Shown piece after piece: positions 52,132 to 62,244 of a DNA stretch of 64,000 bases. Below the pieces are notes generated by a model. It made no database searches. It had not been told where the DNA came from and saw only the letters and a list, made by a program, of their open reading frames with translations. Both the position numbers and the translations under genes were made by a program. How positions within the stretch are numbered: the first letter of the stretch is position 1; every line of letters starts with the position of its first letter. The stretch is from Fasciolopsis buskii (taxonomy: Eukaryota; Platyhelminthes; Trematoda; Plagiorchiida; Fasciolidae), in assembly GCA_008360955.1 (NCBI GenBank), contig LUCM01007285.1, positions 71,568 through 135,567 on the forward strand, written 5' to 3'.

Positions 52132-54786
52132 CATTTGTTTGTATATAAATATACCCCAAACTTCTTGGTCATGTGCATGATGTTTTAACTTAGGCACTTC
52201 AAGTAAGTACATTTAAACATACGCTAATCTATGTGTTAACATAATGCGTATCCAGCTTTGCACACTACAATATTGTTGTATCCACCTCGCTTCCTGTGAT
52301 GTTGTTTACATATGAATTCGCTATTCAGATACTTGCATTATTTGCCCTGAAACTGTCCGGTAATGTGAGGGGCTTTGCTGAAAGGCGTATAAGACCGTTT
52401 AACTTTTTCCATCAACGAAGTTGATAATTAGACCCACCGCCTGATTCAGTTACAATTTTCCCAATGTATCTGATGGCCGTCATCTTATGTTCAATTTGTT
52501 TTTACCGGTTTTATTTGATGTTTGTTCTGCTACACCAGGTTAATCATTCCCTTCACTTTTTACAGATGAAAATGAGGTTAGCTAAAACATTAACGGAAGA
52601 AGATTAGAGCCACTCCTGTATGCACAATCAAATAATTGATTTTCACATAAATTTCACAATATTTTATCTGATTATCCAGGTCAGAGGGCTAAATGTGAAA
52701 CATTGAAGACCAAGGATTTGCCAGTCTTTTGGTGGCTTGTAAGCGCTTGCTAGTGACCAGGTATTTTGGGTAACGCATGATCCGCGTACCGTTCAGCTTC
52801 TCGGAGTATTGGCCAAAGACAAATGTGCATGAACTTTTAGAAAGATAGGATTGACTTAGTTTATGCATGCGCGTTGGACGGCTGGTTTTGTCTCATCTCT
52901 CCATTAGTAGACTTCCATCAAAACGTTAGCAAACAACTTTGACGAATAGCAAAGTAGATTAGTCGCATTACTGTCTGCAGACTTTGCCATCTCCTAGCCG
53001 CTATCAGTAAACGGCCATATAGTACCATTCTGGGGGAAGCCAAATGAACCCTAGCTTCCAAAAAGAGTATACTCTGACGTGGAAGTGACTTTTATACCTT
53101 TGTAGTCCCAAATTGTTCCCAACTGCGTATGCAACATCGAGAGTGGCGTGAATTAACTTTTAAATCGATCATACTGAAGGCCACAAATGGTCTCCGAATC
53201 GTGCCGGTAGCGCTCCAGTAGAGCGCCTTGGATAAACATTCCACCTCCGCGAAAGGAAGTTTACCTGAATAGTGCTTGTGCAAACAGCAAAAACCATTGT
53301 TGTGAAACTGAGTGATAGTTGACATATGCTGTATTTGTGTGACCAGGAGCCATTTCTGAGAAGCTCCACAATCCCAATTTGTTGCTGAATTGGGGTTTAT
53401 AATAGGGCACACTCTGAAAAGTGCTAGGGCATAGTTACGAGTAAGTTTGTGCTGTCTTCTATGACACCCAGCGCGTAGAAATACATCAAAATAATTGATA
53501 AATAAGCGCCAGTTCAAAAAACAAATGAAATACCTTGTAATGCGGTTAATTGAAGTAGGAATTGTTAAGTTGCACTCCAACCACCCAGAATGGTCTAAGA
53601 AAGTTAGTGTATGTTGATACGAGTGATGTACCGGTTAAGTGAAACCCAATCGTCTTTAAAAAGAATATGTGAACTTCCAAACTTTAGATTTATACCCACA
53701 AATGTATCCTGTCTATGAAAAGGATTAAAACTATTTTTGATAACAAACCCACCTGCAGAATGTTATCTTTAACTAGATCAAGCAGAGAGCATATTAAGGA
53801 CTATTTTTGGACGAATTACAAAATGATCTACTTTTGCCTTTCCCCGTCAGCAATAATACTTCTCTGAGAAACCCGCGATTGACCCTGGAGTATCTTTTGG
53901 GTATTAGTATGAGTGACTCCCCTTTGCACCTCATGAACCCAACAAGTAGGAGGTCGTCAAGTCCGAAAAAGCATTATATGGACATATATCGCCAAGAACG
54001 AAGGCGCACTATATTGTTTCCGCACGACAATCACGTGAGTTAATAACGTTCAGTGCCTACAAAAGAATATCGTCCCACCCCTGAATAAACCTCTAATATT
54101 GTTTTCACACTCGTAATCAAGCCACTGGCCTACCGCAGTACGAAAAACTCGAACTAAGCAGTAAATTCCTTTACTGCTGCATTGAAAAGACCTATTCGGA
54201 GCAGATAACTTGCACCATTAATTGTCAATTGATAATAAAGGAAATAAAAACCATAAATTTGAGGATTCAAAAGCAGCAATATAACCTTTGAGTTGTACCC
54301 CTTTAGCCCCCAAGTGGTCTCAGTCAGGAACAAAAAATAGTATCGAAAAACGCCCAAGCGAAATTACTGGGAGGCTTGGAGACTATTTGATCTCCGACCG
54401 GCTAGGGGCACTTTAACAAGGTTTACCCGTCAAAGACAGATGCCGTTGTCGCAAACAGACTGTTCATACCAGATCGAAGCACAGGACTGGAAGCATATGC
54501 CAACGTTAGTTTAACATTTTGCACTCGGTGACTCCCAGGTTTTGCTGTGCTTCGACCTCATGGGATCTTTTTGCTTCTTTTGATCTTTTGTAGCTGTAAG
54601 AAGACATGGTGCATATTGTGACTGCCGTCTCAAAGCCACATTCAGATTAAGTATAGCCTTGTAACCAGTGGGTTCAATCATCACTCAAAGATCCAAATAA
54701 ATAGAAAATTTTGAAAAGCCCAAGAATCACGAGACTATGATGAGGAGACATTCCGTGGCGATTACGGCTAGTCGCTCTTTCATGGT
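52132..54786. other. Unassigned DNA holding the longest open frame of the window
   Basis: A 162-codon frame runs on the minus strand at 53092-53580. Its translation shows no domain, signal peptide or repeat that I recognise. A second frame on the same strand (53169-53369) is open inside it. In 64 kb of AT-rich DNA one frame of this length is expected by chance often enough that I do not call it a gene. Confidence 0.4.
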
Positions 54787-55190
54787 TCACGACCAGTCCA
54801 GAAGTACATGCGGCCACAGGATATCAATCATTTTCAAATTTGTAAGGGTGCTGATTTCCGTCACTTCTGCAAGGAGCATACTCCAGTGGTTAATGACCGT
54901 ACAAGTAAACAATTTAGTTCGGATGGTCTCAGTGGCAATCGGTTTGATTAGATTCAATCTGTGGCCTTGCATGGCAGAGTTTCCTTCACGGGAGAAGAGT
55001 GTTCCGTTCGTGGTTCTTTCTTTCATCGCTTCAAGTACGTTACCTCTTTGCGGTCTACGCCTCAAAAAGAACAGTCTCAGGGCTGAAAAACTACAGTGGT
55101 ATACGAGCCCCTCGGACCAGTAACCATTCTGAGTTGTTTTCCTGAAATGCGATCGCACTATGCCTACCTCAGTTAACGTGACCATTGAGT
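54787..55190 (-). pseudogene. LINE-D: C-terminal end of a non-LTR reverse transcriptase
   Basis: The minus-strand translation contains 'LRLFFLRRRPQRGNVLEA' and then 'GHRLNLIKPIATETIRTKLF', followed by 'RVINHW'-like 'TVINHWSMLLAEV'. This is the arrangement after the RT domain of CR1-like LINEs, where L-L-RRR-RGD, RGH--KL, F---V--WN-LP and a final FK-LD block occur in that order. The frame ends at 54787. The RT core itself is not visible upstream (55251-56280). It is a 5'-truncated remnant, of a different family from LINE-C by its ending. Confidence 0.7.
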
Positions 55191-56249
55191 CCCATTCAAT
55201 GGTAAACCTCACGTATTTGTCCATTGAAGAATTGAGGCTGATTACCAGCACTTGATTCTTAATTAATCTGCGGTGAGCCCAGGATCACTACGGCTATGGC
55301 ATGGCTTTTAAAGAATGCAATTAAAATCATACTAAGGTCAAAAAGTGGATTCTGGAGAGAGAATCGCTGACTCTAAAACTAAGAGAATTGGAAGTTCTAT
55401 TTATTTCAGTTACAATTTTAAAACATTATACAGAACTTCAAAAAGAAATCATGAAGTATTATTGAATTAGGAGTATCACGCCTACAGAATCCAGTTTAAA
55501 TGATCAAAATAGTGAAACAAAAGGGTTACTTCGGGGAAACTTTGGGGGGCATTTTGAGGAACAATCTAATACTTGGGTCTAAACCCAATCGACCGTCATT
55601 TTTCAACTTGCGCAAAATATTCCAGGAAGGGAAAAACCTATTTAAGATCATTATGATGTCAATCTTTAGACCACAGTGTCAATCAACAAACGCCCCAGAA
55701 ATCGACCAGAGACAGTCACAAAAACTGAACCCCACACTCCGTGAAACTGACACCAAAACAGGCAATTTTCGCCAATCTTTGTTCCTTTTGGAGACTGGCT
55801 TGCTAGAGCGTCTTTAAAACCTCGTTAGGCTGCATTTCGCTGCATTTCTCCACAAAACTTCTCAGTGACACATTTCCCATGGTAAATTGCAGTAAGTGAT
55901 ATTACCCGAAAATATGTGACCGCGTTCTTTATGCAAGCATTTGCGGGGTATAAAAATGATTTGCCCATCGTGGAAATAGCCCATTTAAACCAAGGTTCTT
56001 AAGATAAAAGTTGACCAGGACTGCTTACCCTGCCAACCCTAGCGACAACAAAAAAGGGATATTTAAAACCATTCTGACCTTCAAATCAGTTGCAGTTGTA
56101 ACCCCAGTTAAATAACACGACCACATGACGGGATGCTTGATCGTCTGGGTCCCTCCACCGATAGCTCCTTGGGTGAAAAGGTGCTTTCACAACATGAGGG
56201 TGGAAACCTATTCAGTTGCTGCAAGGGGGCAAACAATAATGAGATACTT
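55191..56249. other. Unassigned DNA between LINE fragments
   Basis: No motif could be linked to either neighbour. One 105-codon plus-strand frame (55500-55817) lacks recognisable features. Confidence 0.4.
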
Positions 56250-57800
56250 TCCTCTCGACCATTTATTCAGGCCTGCAGGTCACTAACTGGCCCATCCAAA
56301 CACAGATAGCCAAACATAGTTTAGTTTTCCTTTGAATGCGCGCACGAATTCCACCTCGACCACCTCCCCCGATACCTTATTCCAGCCACTTGCCACTCTC
56401 GCGGCAAGCGATTTGCTTCTTAACACCGTTGTTACGTGCTCTTGCACATTCCTTTTCCTGTTCCCTCCTAGTGTATCGCACCCACTCGTCCGAACTAGCG
56501 ATCCCCGGTAACCCCGTATATCGGCCAGTCCCTTACCGATCTTGAAGACTTGTATTAAGCCACCCCTTTCCCTGCGTCTTTCCAGGGAGTACAAGCCAGG
56601 TCTCCTCAGCCTCTGATCATCTCACATGTGCTTCAAACGTCAAAACTAGTGTTTAACATCACGCTGAACCTGTTCGAGCACTTTTCCATCTGTAACCAAG
56701 TACGGTCTCCGTGGCTAGACGCAGTATTCCAAGTGCGGTCGGGCACATGCCATGAACACCGGCAGAACTCTAGGCCCCCCAGACACTACAGTGCTCTTAC
56801 GTTGGCCCAAGGCACACCACGCATACTTGACTGCCTTCCAATATTGAAGAATTGGTTGGAAGTCCGCATTCATTGCTATCCGGAGGCCCCTTGCTTGCTG
56901 AGTTTGTTTCCTCGCGATCTGATGCCCAGGTTAATCCACTTGGCGAGAGAGATTAGCTTCCTGCTCCATGAGCTGATGGCACTTGTTCAATTTCAGCGGA
57001 AGATCCCATCTCACCGATCTCTGATAAATTTCATCCAGGTCCCTATGGATGACCTAACTGTTGGCTGTCCCTAATAGATTGATGTCGTCAGCAAACAGGA
57101 CACAGATTTTCTAACCCATTTGCGATGTTGCTGACATGCATCTCGAAGGGCACTGGCCTAAGGCAGACCCCTGAGGCACCCCACAATATAGCAATCCTCA
57201 GTATGATAGACACCCTTAAAATCTCACCTTGAAATACCCACCCTTAAGACCTTGTGGTATTCAGGTGTTCACATTATCTTCCACCCCGCAAGCTTTTACC
57301 TTCTGGTCAAGGAGCTTGTGTTTCATGGATCCAAATGACGTGTGAAATTCTAAATAGCTGGTTTGTACACTTTTTGCCCCTGTCATACCTGCCGGTCACT
57401 TCGTCCATGAATCTAATCAAGTTGGTCAGACACGGAGGTTTGTGCGAAAATTCGTGTTGCTCCACCATGATTAACTTGCTGGCCTCCAGATGACCGATTA
57501 TCATGTCGCGAAGGGCTCATTCAAGAGTTTTCAGCGCAACGGATTTCATGCTCACTGGCCTATAGCTACCACAGTTATCTCTGTCCACGACTCTGTGAAT
57601 CCGTATGACTGTCTGCATCAACCAGTCCGCCGTTCGTTCAGCAATGCATTAAGGAGCTGGGTGAAGAGGTTCACCAGGATTTCCGCCAAATTAACTATCG
57701 CTTGGTGGATCCCATCGGTCCCTGACTTTTCTCGTGCGTCCATCTTTTCAATCTGTCAAAAATTTCTTTTTCAGAGCTCACTATGTCCGGCAACTCCACC
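56250..57800 (-). mobile_element. LINE-C: degenerate reverse transcriptase region of a non-LTR retrotransposon
   Basis: Reading the minus strand from 57800 down, the RT can be followed with several frameshifts. First comes 'EIFDRLKR...GTDGIHQAIVNLAEILVNLF', then 'NCGSYRPVSMKSVALKTLE' (about 57580-57530) and 'FSHKPPCLTNLIRFMDEV' (about 57460-57400). Motif B 'GVPQGS' is at 57165-57182 and motif C 'FADD' at 57084-57095, within 'VLFADDINLLG'. A thumb segment ends in 'LYSLERRRERGGLIQVFKI' and '...RVASGWNKVSGEVVEVEF', with a stop just after 56283. The final 103 codons (56283-56594) are still open. An AATAAA follows on the minus strand near 56260. The catalytic Asp pair is kept, but stops and shifts make it inactive. 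No endonuclease domain is seen upstream, since LINE-B lies there. Confidence 0.9.
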
Positions 57801-58064
57801 TAAGGATGCGGGAATTAGTGTGTCCTAGTACACCCTGGTCCCGCCTGTATACTGCCCGGAATATTTGTACTGTCTTGCATAGTAATGTGTAGACTTTAGC
57901 TAAGAGTCAATAATGCTAAATTTCAATCAAAAATTTGGGGCCAAAACTGAAATAGAAAAAATGAATAAATAAAATAAAGATCCACTCATCAACTCTCAAA
58001 TTATGTGAAACACCCAATGAGGGATAATCATAGTTCATTATGATATGCCGCCCAGGATTTGGAT

Positions 58065-58996
58065 AAAAACACCGTCACGGTTCGTCAAATCGTGTAATAA
58101 ATGTCAGGCACAGGAATTAATAAGGATATTGATTCTATAAGGTGTGGAAAGAAAAGCAGATCAAGTTGGAATATGAGAAAAACACTTTGAAAAATCGTTG
58201 TGCAGAGGATGCGTGGGATCAAAAAGAAATTTGTGAGCAAATTCCTTGCATTCTGTTAACTGTTGATCGCAAAGATTTAGGGACAATTCATTTAGTTGTA
58301 TGAAGGACACATGGCTAACAATTGATAGCCCCGGAGAATTTTAAAGTCACTTTCGGGTAAACCTGGAAAACTAACCGGAGAACAGTGAAGGAGCATTGGA
58401 AAAACACATTGGTAAACAAATTGGGAGATGGTGCTTTGTTTCACTTTGTAATGTCGAAGCTTCCTGACTTGAAATGACAACCGTCGGAGATTCTTTAAAC
58501 AAGTGAAAATGTGAGAAGTCCACTTCAGATTTTTGTCAGTAGTAACTCCTAAGTATTTAACATAACCGACCCTTGTAAGTGTTTTTGAGTTGATGGAAGA
58601 CGTTTCGGATGGGTAGGCTGAACGGAGGGAGAGAACAGAAACTCGAAACACTTAGATGTGTTGAGATTTGAACTAGATTATGCAGAGAAATCGTAAACGG
58701 AAGATAGGTTGTTTGGAAGTACTTTGAAAATCATCGTTGTTCAAAACGACTTGGGAAAGGGCAACATCATCAGCATACTCAAATAGATTACAGGGTGAAA
58801 TAGTTGATTAGTCGCTGATGTAAGTAGAGAAAAGATACGGTGAAAAATAGTAACCTGAAGCACGTCTGATTTGTTAATCGACGATTTTAAAGCTCTACCG
58901 TCCATTCGTGTGCACTGGTGTCAGCTATTAAAGTACTCAAACAGCCATGCTAATAATAGTCTGGGACAACCAAGTGTTTGCAGTTTGTGAAGTAGA
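58065..58996 (-). mobile_element. LINE-B: 5'-truncated, near-identical relative of LINE-A
   Basis: Reverse complement of 5863-6795 at very high identity. It begins inside the RT domain, just after motif A, and keeps YADDVAL and the 119-codon C-terminal frame (58292-58651). Its translation differs from LINE-A at three residues (His/Tyr, Pro/Ser, Lys/Glu). The TGA stop of LINE-A at 5936-5938 is present here at 58921-58923, and the frameshift after motif B is shared. Motif B itself has changed from QGAVF to QVTIF. Similarity ends at the same 3' point in both copies, '...GACGGTGTTTTT', which marks the 3' end of the element. Confidence 0.9.
58292..58651 (-). pseudogene. RT C-terminal open frame of LINE-B (119 codons)
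   Basis: Counterpart of 6208-6567. It contains the 'VKYLGVTTD' and 'NLKWTSHI' blocks typical after the YADD box in CR1-like RTs. It stays open although the upstream RT is broken, so the openness reflects youth of the copy and not a working protein. No start codon context supports independent translation. Confidence 0.85.
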
Positions 58997-59721
58997 TGAT
59001 ACTGGGTGCAGCTATCTGCGCGTTTCACCGATGCAATGAATCTGTGAATATTTATGGTCAAAGCGGTTTTTTGAGATACTGATGCATCCGTATCCAATTT
59101 GCCGTCGCAAGCTAATAAATACCCGCAAATTTGCTGCGCGAATAACTGAATCTTGAAAAAATTGGTAATTAGTTAAAAGACAAACTGGGATGAACGAGGT
59201 TTCTTTAACGCAAAACAGGGTAAGTTGAAAGAATCCGGTGCTCATTGAATTAATGCATCCATTTTATTACTTCGAGAGTACTAAGACATGCAGTGCTCAT
59301 TACAATTGCATGGCACCATAGTGCCAATATAGAAAGATTATACTTGGGATAACCGCGTTCCTGTGCAATTTTGAGAGGCCTGTGCAGTAGCTACGGGTAC
59401 ATATTTCAGGTCATATTTACGTGGTAAGTGCATAATTAATTACACATTTTCACCCGGATTATTTGAACCCAATGAGGACTTTGCGCCCCTGTTGCTTGGT
59501 GTCTCCTTTCTGCATCTTGCAGGCTGCCATATGTATGCAGCAGACCGACATGCGTCGAGAACGCCACTAGTAAGTCCGTTATATCTTTGAGATTCCTAAA
59601 TGATGGGACTAAATAACAATCGGAACTGGCACGAAAGAACATGCTTAATCAAGTATTAGGAAATTTGGAGGAATTTTCTATGGGAATTCATAGTCCGGAG
59701 AGTAGTATGTAGAAAGCACAA
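58997..59721. other. Unassigned DNA
   Basis: Flank of the 5'-truncated LINE-B. I see no gene, no RNA and no matching target site duplication for LINE-B. Confidence 0.4.
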
Positions 59722-59965
59722 TACCAGCATAAATGCCTGAACATCGAAAGCTAGTTTCATCGGGCAGGTGGAAACATGGATTCAGGATAGAGGTTGCGTG
59801 ATTGTATACCTGCTTCCTGGGATTTGTTTTGGGTAATTCTGATTTCGAATGTTACAGCTGCGCCCAATGATGGATGTGGTGTTGGAAAAAACAATGGGGA
59901 ATCGGACCCAAATTAAGCAATGTCTGTTTGACTCTTGTGGATAGCAGTTGCCAGAGGCAGGCGCC
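59722..59965 (+). repeat. Diverged duplicated block, copy 1
   Basis: It aligns with 61526-61770 in the same orientation. The clearest stretch is 'TTTGTTTTGGGTAATTCTG' against 'TTTGTTTTGAGCAATTTTG', preceded by 'ACATCGAAAGC' against 'ACATCTGAAAGC' and followed by 'GGAAAAAACAATGGGGA' against 'GGAAAAGAAGAAGGAGA'. The block carries no protein or tRNA features I recognise. Offset between copies is about 1.8 kb, so it may be an old tandem duplication or two insertions of one interspersed repeat. Confidence 0.5.
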
Positions 59966-61525
59966 TGTTGCCAAATTTGGTAGGCAAGAATAAACGTTCG
60001 GAGAAACTATGGTCACCAGCCGTTTGCATGACGAATGTTCAGATGCATGCAAAAGGTCAGGTCACACCAGATGGCAATAAAATTTTCTACCTCCCCACCG
60101 GAGTTACCTTTTTATGGTTTTGGCAAAAGAACTTCAGGAAATAACAAGAGGAAGCCAGCACGAAATGGTGTACAACAATATTGGGACTACAGGGCTGAAT
60201 ACTACAACAGTGCCAGTGGGTGGGGCTGATTGAGTACTGGCCACCCAACATGAACAACACCATTCTGGGCCGAACGCAGCAAGTGTGATCCGCCAACCTA
60301 TCTGCAGCCGCACTGCTGCGGCCGTGCTGCCCGTCCGGTGTGCACCGGTCAAACCGGTGGATCTGACCTCGCCCCGCATTATTGTTATAACGCTGGTGTA
60401 CTCGGAAAGCGAAGGAACGAATTTAAATATGGTGTAGAGGAGAGAGTAATACCGGTGAACCGAAGCCGCGGTATCCAGAACATGAAGTAATTGTTTACAT
60501 GCAACCTGAAATGAACGGCCTGGAAACTTACAGAAAACGAGAAGTGATTTGGCTTTTATGCCAGCTGCCTATTAAGAAGCGGTCAAACTTATTCTCCTCT
60601 CAGAATTGCAAAATACTGGAACATACGGTGCAAATCATAGTAAAGGTTTGGTGTCTAGTGCTCTCAGCAATCGCGCCTTTTCCTTTGTGTATAAATAGGC
60701 GGACAGGTTGATCTAGCTCGCGGGCCGTCAGCACACGTGAGTAAATGGAAATTAACAGGCGTTTAGGAGTAAGGACAATGGTAAATAAAAGTAATAACAA
60801 ATGAAGGATCAACTGGAACAGCTGGGAGCACCAGGACCTGACTAAAGATTCCATCAGCCTGACTATTGTTGTCGGGCATCAGGACTAACTTATAAGTTGC
60901 ATCTACCGTCCCCCTAGTAAGAATCATTTAGAAGTCTTGCCACTAGTTATAATAGTGATATTAATGATTATTTCTTGGTTTGCAAGAAGCATGTGCGAGG
61001 CAAGATCAATTTATTTTAAATAGATGATGCACAGGATATACGAACAATATAAACCGAAAAGAGAGAGTGAGAGCCACTTTAGGTAAATCGACAGATCAGT
61101 TTGTTTCTGGGTATTTCTCGATAGAAGAGAGACAAGCGCAGTTCAAAAACAAAACTGCGCAAAAAAGGCACAGTGCGGACACGAAAAACAGAAACCAGAC
61201 ATGCAATGCAATGTTTTCTCTCCCAAGATCACAACAGACAATGTGATTTGCTGGGCACGAGGTTTCGAGTTTTAACTCAAGACTATATAACATTGCGCAA
61301 AGATTTTTCTGCGACTGTTTTCCAGTCCGGCACTGCGAGTAATACTATATTTGAATGCAGCAAGGATGCGTATCGCGGGCACAAAATATGACTGAAAAAC
61401 GATGGCTATCGCCACCAGTTGGCCGGGATCCTCGAAAGCCAAGAGGGTTATACGGTGAAGATGAAGATCAACATGGATTTGATAACGGAATGGAGATGGG
61501 TCAAAGCCATACTGGATATCATATG
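59966..61525. other. Unassigned GC-richer DNA
   Basis: This holds a GC-rich patch near 60280-60380 and a short hairpin at 61136-61160 (GCGCAGTT / AACTGCGC around a 9-nt loop). No gene is recognised. Confidence 0.4.
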
Positions 61526-61770
61526 AGGCGGTATAAAACGCGAAACATCTGAAAGCACGTTCCGTTGAGCAAGGAAAGCGGCGACACGGGATGGGAATTG
61601 TGTAATCGTAAGACTAATCCATGAGGTTTGTTTTGAGCAATTTTGATTTCATGAATTTCAGCCTGGTCCAGAGATGAAGGTGGGGTCGGAAAAGAAGAAG
61701 GAGAACCGGAAGCAAATGGGGCAACCTCACGGGCAATAGCAGTGCAAGCAGAGGCTTCCACAAACGATGG
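61526..61770 (+). repeat. Diverged duplicated block, copy 2
   Basis: Partner of 59722-59965. The minus strand is open here for 80 codons (61519-61761). The corresponding stretch of copy 1 keeps only a short run of similar residues in frame ('EIRITQNK' against 'EIKIAQNK'), so coding ancestry is possible but not shown. Confidence 0.5.
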
Positions 61771-61842
61771 ACGTTGTGCACATCTCGTATTGCGTTTACT
61801 GCCCTTAGCATTTTTGTCCGATTGTGTGACACTCTTACTCGA

Positions 61843-62244
61843 CTATATACGATCGCAATACTGACAATTCAGGCACTCGGCTTGTACAAGGAAAAGACAT
61901 TCGAAATTGACAGAAGTTTGACTATATTTTGGAGCACTGTGTGAGCGGAGCGTGCAAGAGCAGCGTGCAAATGGTGACCATGATCGGCTGCCAGTGTTCG
62001 GTCGAACTAGAGATCCCGAGGATCTAACCCCTGTCCCGCTTACGAATAATGGACTAGCGTTTTTCTCAGTGGATGGTAAAAAGTTTTGCATAACACGGAT
62101 GTGCTCCTCCGGATGGGATTTTAACCAAACGTTGAACTCCCAGCGTTGCTGGTACACCCTTCTGTCAAATATGCTGAACTTCCTGGTGCTTCCCGCTGTG
62201 CTTTCCTTTTGCCGGTGGAGTCCCCGTGTCACGGTGACGCACAA
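61843..62244 (-). other. Unassigned 133-codon open frame
   Basis: Second longest frame of the window, in a GC-richer stretch where the plus strand is also open (61952-62272, 106 codons). The translation is rich in Ser, Arg and Cys towards its C terminus, with 'QAECLNCQYC' near the end. It has no signal peptide, membrane segment or known domain that I can see. The overlap of open frames on both strands suggests composition, or a decayed repeat protein. It is listed because it cannot be excluded. Confidence 0.2.

Noticed and set aside
53092..53580. 162-codon minus-strand frame as a protein-coding gene
   Set aside because: No recognisable domain, no compositional contrast with its surroundings, and a frame of this length is within chance expectation for 64 kb of AT-rich sequence read in six frames.
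56628..57074. 148-codon plus-strand frame
   Set aside because: It is the antisense shadow of the LINE-C reverse transcriptase, whose motifs are read on the minus strand.
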